DNA of 42,904 nt from Deltaproteobacteria bacterium. GTDB lineage: Bacteria; Desulfobacterota; Desulfuromonadia; Desulfuromonadales; BM103. Location of the stretch: NCBI GenBank assembly GCA_024636155.1, contig JAGXHM010000080.1, positions 1 through 42,904 on the forward strand, given 5' to 3'. A program made the position numbers and the translations under genes. The notes below the pieces were generated by a model. The model saw nothing but the letters and a program-made list of their open reading frames with translations. It searched no databases and had not been told where the DNA came from. The first letter of the stretch is position 1. The number at the start of each line of letters is the position of its first letter. Shown here piece by piece: positions 33,277 to 39,687 of this stretch.

Positions 33277-34182
33277 TCAACCTCCAAATTCTGCCGGGGC
33301 TTTCGGTGTCGGACGTCCACCCAGAGAGAGAACCGCCAAACCGGAGAAGATCAAGGCGATACCGACAAAAGAGGTTGTGTTCAATTGTTCTCCCAAGACC
33401 AGAAACCCCAAGAGACCTGCCGTCAGAGGTTCTGCCAGGGTCAAGGTGACCGCGGTGGCCACCGGCACGCGTTTTAAGCCCCGGGTAAAAAGCCAGTAGG
33501 CAAGAGCGGCGGTTACCAAACCAAGGTGCAGGATAACTGCAATGCTGCGTGGACTCGCCAACCAGGCCATGTCTCGACCGATCAACAAGGGAGCAAGCAT
33601 AAGGGCGCCGAGACAAAAGACAACGGCGACAACAGCATTCGGCTCATGCTTTTCCAACAGACCTTTGATAACCAGAGTATAAGCCGCGTAGGCGATGCCA
33701 GCACCGATGGCAAGGGCGACACCTGCAAGGTCAATCACGACGTCACCACCGCTACTCAGAGTCAGGACAACACAACCAACTATCGCGAGGGATGTTGCGA
33801 CAAACCAACTCCGTCCAGGTCTCTCGCCTCTAAAAAAATAGCCAAGAGCGCCACCGGCAACTGGCGCACTGCCAATACCGACAATAGTGCCGACGGCAAC
33901 CCCGGTTTTGGCAACCCCGGCAAAAAAGAAAGCCTGATAAAGTGCAGTACAGACTGCCGCAGTAAGCGTAGCTTTGAGTGGCCAGCCTTTTAACTGTGAC
34001 ACGCCGCTGGTTACCAGTACGATCAGCAACATAGCAACACCACCAAGGGCAAGACGTAAAGTCCCGATCACCATCGGATCGAAACCGACAGGAGCAAAGG
34101 CTTGCGTTGTTCCGGTGGTGCCCCACAACATGGCCGCCATCAGGACAAACCAGACACCTGAGCGTGAATCATTTTCTTGCAT
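33277..34182 (-). CDS. EamA-family transporter (first of a tandem pair)
   Basis: The 301-residue product has ten predicted helices and two EamA domains, starting WFVLMAAMLWGTTGTTQAFAP. The C-terminal half holds LTLAEPLTAGLLGFLVLGEQL, typical of the family. ATG 34182 follows GGAGTTATTT. It is coupled to the next EamA gene and lies 33 bases after the upstream MOP-type transporter, so three exporters may be one transcript. The two EamA proteins differ clearly in sequence, so this is not a recent duplication; they could form a heteromer. Confidence 0.87.
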   Translation of the reverse strand: MQENDSRSGVWFVLMAAMLWGTTGTTQAFAPVGFDPMVIGTLRLALGGVAMLLIVLVTSGVSQLKGWPLKATLTAAVCTALYQAFFFAGVAKTGVAVGTIVGIGSAPVAGGALGYFFRGERPGRSWFVATSLAIVGCVVLTLSSGGDVVIDLAGVALAIGAGIAYAAYTLVIKGLLEKHEPNAVVAVVFCLGALMLAPLLIGRDMAWLASPRSIAVILHLGLVTAALAYWLFTRGLKRVPVATAVTLTLAEPLTAGLLGFLVLGEQLNTTSFVGIALIFSGLAVLSLGGRPTPKAPAEFGG

Positions 34183-34215
34183 CAAATAACTCCAAGTAGA
34201 CCACGCTAAAACAAG

Positions 34216-35520
34216 TCAGGAAGGTTGGCTAGAGAGGGCCGAACACGGCCACCAGAGATAGACCAACGCCAGCATCCTGCCAAACAGATAAGCGAGTGCT
34301 GCCGAGGTTATCCCGGGAAGCGCAGAGTATAGTACAAGCCCCGTCAGAATAGAAAAAATTCCAAGGGCTTCAATCGCAGTTGCCAAAGTGACCGGGAGGG
34401 TCACTCCGGCATCAATCAGAAGCGCTCGCTGGTAACCTATGGCAACGGTCAATGCCGGGAAAAACGCCATGATCTGTAATGGAGGAATCGCCAACCGCAC
34501 CAACTCAGAGGATAAACCGGAGAGAGTCGCGAACCAGATCAGGTTCAATGGTGTAAAAGCAATTAAGGACAAGCCACCACCAAGCGCAAGTGCCAGGTAA
34601 AGCGCAAATCTTTTAACAACGGTACGATTCTGTTGGCCATCTCTCAAGGTGGCGATGGCGACCTCGGGGAAAGAGAGACCGATCGCACGAAACAGGAACG
34701 TCAGTGCGTAGAGGACCGGCATAATCGCCAGTGATTCAAGCGCTCTGGCGCTGTGACCAAGAAAAAATGTCACCATCGGGTGAACGCTTAAGCCGATCAG
34801 AGGTGTCATGGCCAGAGGCAAGTAAAAACGGCTTAAGTCGAGGTAGGACGTCATGACTGTTTCATCGCCATTTTCAGCGATAGACGTAGCAATAGCTCTC
34901 CTGGCCAGCCAACGGGTTGCCAGCGCCTCTGCTACGACACCGGCACTTAAGGAGAACGCCCCGAGGCTTGCCCCCGGCAGCGTACTGAAAGACCAGAGGG
35001 AAAAGGCCGCTGAAGACATCGTCACAAGCCTGACCAGCGTTCCAAAAGCAACCCTCCCCGGTTGATGGTGAGCGATCAGCACCCCCTGATAAAAGCGACG
35101 CATACCGATGGCCGCTGGCCAGGGCAAGAGCAACCACAGCGCCTGATTAACATGAATGGAGAGAGCGGAGGACAAACCGAGAAGCGTTGTCATTAAAGGG
35201 TTAAAAACAGCTGGCACGAGCAGCAACAGAAGCAACAGCGTGACCAAGCCACACAGTGCAACGGAGAATGATCGCAAGCGCAGATAATCACAACGATTCC
35301 TGGCCAGACGCGTTGATGCACTCAGGAGCATGATCACCGGCGCTTCCGTGATCAGGCCGAAGGCATAGGCGATACCGTAAGCAGCCAGATTCGTGGCACT
35401 CTCTCCCATGCGGGCAATAATTGCCGCCAGAAAGGGCCCTTCGACTGCCATCATCAGCCACGTTAAAGCGAGTGGCCACCAGAGGCGATAGATGGTTTTA
35501 AGCGTTGCCTGTTGGGTCAT
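34216..35520 (-). CDS. MOP-superfamily transporter (ANKH/MATE-like)
   Basis: The 434-residue product has about twelve predicted membrane helices and starts LKTIYRLWWPLALTWLMMAVEGPFLAAIIARMG, resembling the first helices of MATE and progressive-ankylosis (ANKH) exporters. The MOP-like symmetry of two six-helix halves fits. The substrate is unknown. The ATG at 35520 has no Shine-Dalgarno; instead a REP-like repeat abuts it. Hydropathy and the family start argue that this is still the real N-terminus. Confidence 0.7.
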   Translation of the reverse strand: MTQQATLKTIYRLWWPLALTWLMMAVEGPFLAAIIARMGESATNLAAYGIAYAFGLITEAPVIMLLSASTRLARNRCDYLRLRSFSVALCGLVTLLLLLLLVPAVFNPLMTTLLGLSSALSIHVNQALWLLLPWPAAIGMRRFYQGVLIAHHQPGRVAFGTLVRLVTMSSAAFSLWSFSTLPGASLGAFSLSAGVVAEALATRWLARRAIATSIAENGDETVMTSYLDLSRFYLPLAMTPLIGLSVHPMVTFFLGHSARALESLAIMPVLYALTFLFRAIGLSFPEVAIATLRDGQQNRTVVKRFALYLALALGGGLSLIAFTPLNLIWFATLSGLSSELVRLAIPPLQIMAFFPALTVAIGYQRALLIDAGVTLPVTLATAIEALGIFSILTGLVLYSALPGITSAALAYLFGRMLALVYLWWPCSALSSQPS

Positions 35521-35523
35521 AGA

Positions 35524-35599
35524 GGGGACTGTCCCGGTCTCTCACGGGGCTGTCCCCGCAAAGTAGCAAAAGGGACTGTCCCCGTGCGGGGACAATCCC
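35524..35599. repeat. REP-like array of GGGACTGTCCC units
   Basis: Four quasi-palindromic units are seen: GGGGACTGTCCC 35524-35535, CGGGGCTGTCCCCG 35545-35558, GGGACTGTCCCCG 35572-35584 and the inverted CGGGGACAATCCC 35587-35599. GC-rich units like these are scattered between genes in several Geobacter-like genomes and recall REP elements mobilised by RAYT transposases; no such transposase is present here. The array begins 3 bases upstream of the MOP transporter start codon. Confidence 0.75.
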
Positions 35600-35612
35600 A
35601 AGGGACAACTTA

Positions 35613-35649
35613 TACGAAAAGGAGGATGCCAACAAGTGACATCCTCCTT
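35613..35649 (-). terminator. Intrinsic terminator after proline dehydrogenase
   Basis: AAGGAGGATG (35619-35628) pairs perfectly with CATCCTCCTT (35640-35649) around an 11-base loop. On the minus strand it is followed by TTCGTAT, 24 bases after the stop. Confidence 0.8.
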
Positions 35650-35673
35650 CGAAGCATCATATTCCGCCTGGCT

Positions 35674-36588
35674 TCAAACAGACTTTGACTTCATACCGAG
35701 CATCTGTCGCAAAGCGTGCTGAGCTATACTTGGATTTTCTTTAAGGCGCCGCTTGGAATAAGGCAGCCATGACTTGCCAAAGGGCACATAAACCCGTAAA
35801 CGATTACCGGCCTTGACAATCAAGCTACGCAATTCCGGGTCAACACCGAGCAGCATCTGGAACTCGTATTCGTCTCGTTTCAGACCGAATTTCTTGACCA
35901 ATAGTTCCGCTTCAAAAACCAGCTTTTCGTCATGCGTAGCGATACCAACATAGGCCCCCTTTTCGAACATCTTGTCCAGACATTCAACGAAGTTGCGATT
36001 GATGATCGCCATGTCCTTATAAGCAACCTCGCGCGGCTCGTTATAGATTCCTTTACAAAGACGGAAGTTGAGCGGGCCATCGCTTAAATTTTCGACATCC
36101 TCGAGGGTGCGGCGCATATAGGACTGCACCACCACACCGACATGACCGGTAAATTCTTCACGCAAGCGGCGGAAAAATTCGAGCGTGTCATCAGTACAGG
36201 GGTGATCTTCCATATCAATCCGAACAAAGTTGTTCAAGCTCGCCGCCAGGGCAACGATCTCACGGATGTTGTCGAAAGCAAATTCCTTGTCAAGTTCCAG
36301 GCCCATCTGGGTCGGCTTGAGCGACAGGTTGGCATCGAGGCCTTCCTTGTCAATTCTGTTAAGGATGTCAAGGCAATGCTGCTTGAAAAAGGTCGCTTCT
36401 TCTCTGGTCTTGATGAACTCGCCAAGGATATCGATGGTCGCCATCATCCCTTTACTGTTGAGGTCCTTTGTGGTCAAGACCGCAGCCTTGAGATCTTCAC
36501 CAGCAATATAACCCTTGGCAAAAAAACCTACGATCGGGCCGGGCACGTGCATTATGGTCTTTGAAACAAGGAAGTTAAAAATGGACAT
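35674..36588 (-). CDS. Proline dehydrogenase (single-domain)
   Basis: The 304-residue product is a monofunctional PRODH. It forms the FAD-binding beta/alpha barrel, with strands holding TIDILGEF, ANLSLKPTQMG, FVRIDMEDHP, GVVVQSYMRRT, FRLCKGIYNEP and VGIATHDEK. It ends with the substrate-binding helix FGKSWLPYSKRRLKENP, where the Arg pair binds the proline carboxylate. It oxidises L-proline to 1-pyrroline-5-carboxylate (P5C) and passes electrons to the quinone pool. GGAGG lies 6 bases before the ATG. The P5C dehydrogenase gene lies 62 bases upstream on the same strand, the usual pairing. A terminator follows. Confidence 0.95.
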   Translation of the reverse strand: MSIFNFLVSKTIMHVPGPIVGFFAKGYIAGEDLKAAVLTTKDLNSKGMMATIDILGEFIKTREEATFFKQHCLDILNRIDKEGLDANLSLKPTQMGLELDKEFAFDNIREIVALAASLNNFVRIDMEDHPCTDDTLEFFRRLREEFTGHVGVVVQSYMRRTLEDVENLSDGPLNFRLCKGIYNEPREVAYKDMAIINRNFVECLDKMFEKGAYVGIATHDEKLVFEAELLVKKFGLKRDEYEFQMLLGVDPELRSLIVKAGNRLRVYVPFGKSWLPYSKRRLKENPSIAQHALRQMLGMKSKSV

Positions 36589-36621
36589 GACGTCCTCCGA
36601 CTTAAAAAATACAGGTTCGTG

Positions 36622-36642
36622 GGGGGCAGTACTACTGCCCCC
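36622..36642 (-). other. Intercistronic hairpin between P5C dehydrogenase and proline dehydrogenase
   Basis: GGGGGCAG (36622-36629) pairs perfectly with CTGCCCCC (36635-36642) around 5 bases. On the minus strand a T-run follows only after about 10 bases, so it may lower downstream expression or protect the mRNA rather than fully terminate. Confidence 0.6.
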
Positions 36643-36650
36643 GATTGATT

Positions 36651-38294
36651 TTATTCAGCGTCCATGAAGGGATAAGCGAAGTGCGTCGGTGCTTCAAAAG
36701 TTTCCTTGATGGTGCGCGGTGACACCCAACGAACCAAGTTCAGATACGAGCCAGCCTTATCGTTGGTACCGGAAGCTCGGGCACCACCAAAAGGCTGCTG
36801 GCCAACAACGGCACCGGTCGGCTTGTCGTTGATGTAGAAGTTACCAGCGGCATTCTCCAGTTTGGTCATCGCCAGACTCACAGCTTCACGTTCGGTCGCA
36901 AAGATGGCACCAGTCAGAGCGTAGATCGAGGTCTTGTCACAGAGCTCGAGGGCTTCTTCGTACTTGTCATCTTCATAGACATAAATTGTCATAACCGGAC
37001 CAAAGATCTCTTCTTCCATGGTACGGAAATGAGGATTCGAGGTCAGGATTATGGTCGGCTCGATAAAGTACCCTTTGCTGTCATCGTAACCACCACCGAT
37101 AATCACTTCGGCATCAGAAGCCTCTTTGGCGTAATCGATGAATTCGGTAATCGTCGCAAAGGCAGACTTGTCGATAACAGCATTAAAGAAGTTGCTGAAA
37201 TCTTTGGGCGGCCCCATCTTGATCGTACCCATATCGGTTTCGAGCTGCGTACGAACCTGGCCCCAGAGTGTTTTCGGGATATAGGCGCGTGAGGCAGCGG
37301 AACATTTCTGACCCTGGAATTCAAAAGCACCACGGATGATCGCTGTTGTCAGTTGCTCAGGATTGGCGCTTTTGTGGGCCACGATGAAGTCTTTGCCGCC
37401 AGTTTCACCGACAATGCGCGGATACGACTTGTACTTTGCGATGTTGCTGCCAACGGTCTGCCACATTTGATGGAAGACGCCGGTGGAGCCGGTAAAGTGA
37501 ATTCCACCGAGATCTTTATGATCAAGACAGGCTTTGCCAACCATCGAACCGGGGCCCGGCACAAAGTTAATAACACCGTCTGGCATCCCGGCCTCTTTGA
37601 GGATCTGCATAAAGAGATAAGGGGTATAAACGCATGACGACGCAGGCTTCATGAAAACCGTATTGCCCATGATGGCTGGTGCAGTGGCAAGGTTGCCGGC
37701 GATAGCAGTGAAGTTAAACGGCGCGACAGCAAAGACAAAGCCTTCAAGAGGACGCTGTTGCACGAAGTTCCACAACCCCTTCGAGCAATAAAGCGGTTGG
37801 TCCGTATAAACCTGCTGGGCGAAGTAGACATTGAAGCGCAGGAAGTCGATCAGCTCACAGGCGGCGTCAATTTCAGCCTGGTAAGCACTTTTGCTGGTGG
37901 AAAGCATACTGACCGCATTCATCATGTAGCGATATTTACCTGAGAGCAGTTCGGCCGCTTTCAGAAAAATTGCAGCGCGTTCTTCCCAACGCAGATTGGC
38001 CCAGCCCTCTTTGGCCGCCATCGCAGCATCAATCGCCATGTTAATTTCTTTTTCACCTGCAATGTGGTATTCGCCCAGCACATGCTGATGATCGTGAGGC
38101 ATGACGATCTTACCCATGTTGCCGGTACGTACTTCCTTGCCACCGATAATCAGGGGGATCTCAACCTTCTTCGAGGCAATTTCGTCAATAGCCGCCTTGA
38201 GAAGAGCACGTTCAGAAGATCCTGGTGCATAGCTGTGGACAGGCTCATTGACTGGTGTCGGAACTTTAAGTATGGCGTTGTTGAGCAGATTCAT
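36651..38294 (-). CDS. pruA: L-glutamate gamma-semialdehyde (P5C) dehydrogenase
   Basis: The 547-residue aldehyde dehydrogenase has the ALDH4 P5CDH traits: N-terminal extension, AVAPFNFTAIAGNLATAPA, FTGSTGVFHQMW, the Glu in IVGETGGKDF and the catalytic Cys (about 331) in FEFQGQKCSAASRAY. The end GAVVGQQPFGGARASGTNDKAGS is typical of P5CDH. It oxidises glutamate semialdehyde, the open form of P5C, to glutamate with NAD+. The start is ATG 38294 with AAAGGTG 8 bases before; the frame also begins at GTG 38303. It lies between proline dehydrogenase and the glycyl radical genes, both of which are expected to make P5C. The upstream gap carries a candidate operator array. Confidence 0.95.
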   Translation of the reverse strand: MNLLNNAILKVPTPVNEPVHSYAPGSSERALLKAAIDEIASKKVEIPLIIGGKEVRTGNMGKIVMPHDHQHVLGEYHIAGEKEINMAIDAAMAAKEGWANLRWEERAAIFLKAAELLSGKYRYMMNAVSMLSTSKSAYQAEIDAACELIDFLRFNVYFAQQVYTDQPLYCSKGLWNFVQQRPLEGFVFAVAPFNFTAIAGNLATAPAIMGNTVFMKPASSCVYTPYLFMQILKEAGMPDGVINFVPGPGSMVGKACLDHKDLGGIHFTGSTGVFHQMWQTVGSNIAKYKSYPRIVGETGGKDFIVAHKSANPEQLTTAIIRGAFEFQGQKCSAASRAYIPKTLWGQVRTQLETDMGTIKMGPPKDFSNFFNAVIDKSAFATITEFIDYAKEASDAEVIIGGGYDDSKGYFIEPTIILTSNPHFRTMEEEIFGPVMTIYVYEDDKYEEALELCDKTSIYALTGAIFATEREAVSLAMTKLENAAGNFYINDKPTGAVVGQQPFGGARASGTNDKAGSYLNLVRWVSPRTIKETFEAPTHFAYPFMDAE

Positions 38295-38777
38295 GGTGGG
38301 CACCTTTCTCGTAGAGAGCTTTATGTTAAAAAATCATTATATGCTGCTTGCGTGACGGGACGCACAGCGTACCAAGTCATTCTGACATATCTTTAAGAGC
38401 AAACAAGATGCCAAGTGGCTCTTTTCTTACATATCTAACTCCGATAGGTCGTCGTTAGAGAACAACAGAGCACGACGACATCATCCAGATGAAGAGCCTA
38501 AACACCTTAAAACAGGCATCTTTAGCCCACAGGTAGAAGAGATTAGGGCTAAGTAAATTTATTGCTGTTATTTGTGCTTTTTGTTTTATGGGGAGATAAA
38601 AAGAGGCAAGGAGTCGTCTTCCAAAGACATAGATATTATGCGTTTATGCATAGAACACACAAGGCATAAAAACTTCATAATGCTAATAATACAAAGGTTT
38701 ATCCTGTTTTATGCAAACACAGATGCTGATCAACAAAAACGCTAATAATGCATAGACGCATAAAAATTCCTCAACAA
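38295..38777. other. AT-rich regulatory gap between the hydroxyproline and proline halves of the cluster
   Basis: These 480 bases carry no gene. Starting from the activase end, they contain the TTATGC motif cluster (38636-38763). A poly-T/AT-rich segment near 38575-38590 and the P5C dehydrogenase leader follow. The promoter of the P5C dehydrogenase-proline dehydrogenase operon should lie here, but I could not fix a -35/-10 pair. Confidence 0.5.
38636..38763. promoter_or_regulatory. Candidate operator array of TTATGC/GCATAA motifs
   Basis: A 16-base site, TTATGCGTTTATGCAT (38636-38651), recurs inverted with one change as ATGCATAGACGCATAA (38748-38763). Further TTATGC or GCATAA copies lie at 38664-38669 and 38709-38714, and GCTAATAAT occurs at 38682-38690 and 38741-38749. 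Spaced, oriented copies in a promoter gap suggest binding sites for a transcription factor, whose gene is not in the window. Confidence 0.55.
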
Positions 38778-39686
38778 CTAACCACCAACAGACGCAGTCA
38801 AACCATAACCAGAAAAAACCTCTATCACCCTCTGTAAAGTTTCCTGATCCGGCTCATAGAGCGCACTCAAATCACGCGCCTGGCCAAGCTTCTCATCCTT
38901 CCCCCCTGCAACATCATGAAAGGGAAGCAGGCTGACCAGCCTTTTCTCGCCCGGCAGACTGGCGACAAAAGCAGCTGCAGCCACAATGCTGCCTTCGTCA
39001 TCATTGACCCCGCCGATAAGAGGGATACGCACCTGGATATCAGCACCCTCCCCAGCCAGAGCCTGGAGATTTTCGAGAATCAATCGATTAGCGACGCCCG
39101 TGTAGCGCTTATGCTTTTCCGGATCGACCATCTTAAGGTCGTAGAGGAACAGATCCGTATATTGAGCCACCTTGAGAAGTGTTTCGGTTTCAACAAAACC
39201 AGAAGTATCAATCGCGCAGTGAATACCCTGTTTTCGGCAAGCATCAAGGATCTCGACCAGAAACTCCGGATAGAGCAACGGCTCCCCTCCAGAAAAGGTA
39301 ACGCCACCACCCGACTGATCAAAGAAAGGTCGCTCCTTCTTTATAATGGCGAGAAGCTCCTCAGTCGAACGGTAGCGACCCGACATCTCAATCGCCAGAG
39401 TCGGACACGCCTCAGCACATTGTCCGCACAGAATACAAAGGTCGTTGTCTGTAACAACACTCTCAGGAGTCAGACGACATGCGTTAACGGGACAAACCCG
39501 ACAGCATTCTCCACAACGAATGCACTTGGAGGTGGTAAAGAGTTTTTGAACTTGAGGTGAGATGCTTTCCGGATTATGGCACCACAGACAATTCAGCGGA
39601 CAACCTTTAAAAAAGATCGTGGCACGAATGCCCGGGCCATCATTGATTGAGTACCGCTTGATGTCAAAAACCAGGGGCTTCAACAT
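38778..39686 (-). CDS. hypE: Glycyl radical enzyme activating enzyme (radical SAM), HypE-type
   Basis: From ATG 39686 the 302-residue product has the activase N-terminus FDIKRYSINDGPGIRATIFF, the radical-SAM triad C29, C33 and C36 in KGCPLNCLWCHNPE, then two inserted [4Fe-4S] ferredoxin motifs (C55, C58, C61, C65 and C84, C87, C90, C94). FSGGEPLLYPEF is a typical SAM-binding segment. It should take a hydrogen atom from the Gly of its partner to form the glycyl radical, under strictly anoxic conditions. Its ATG lies one base after the stop of the glycyl radical enzyme (TAG-A-ATG), so translation is probably coupled. A longer frame to 39740 would overlap that gene and adds nothing conserved. 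The symbol follows the C. difficile usage, not hydrogenase maturation. Confidence 0.9.
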   Translation of the reverse strand: MLKPLVFDIKRYSINDGPGIRATIFFKGCPLNCLWCHNPESISPQVQKLFTTSKCIRCGECCRVCPVNACRLTPESVVTDNDLCILCGQCAEACPTLAIEMSGRYRSTEELLAIIKKERPFFDQSGGGVTFSGGEPLLYPEFLVEILDACRKQGIHCAIDTSGFVETETLLKVAQYTDLFLYDLKMVDPEKHKRYTGVANRLILENLQALAGEGADIQVRIPLIGGVNDDEGSIVAAAAFVASLPGEKRLVSLLPFHDVAGGKDEKLGQARDLSALYEPDQETLQRVIEVFSGYGLTASVGG

Positions 39687-39687
39687 T

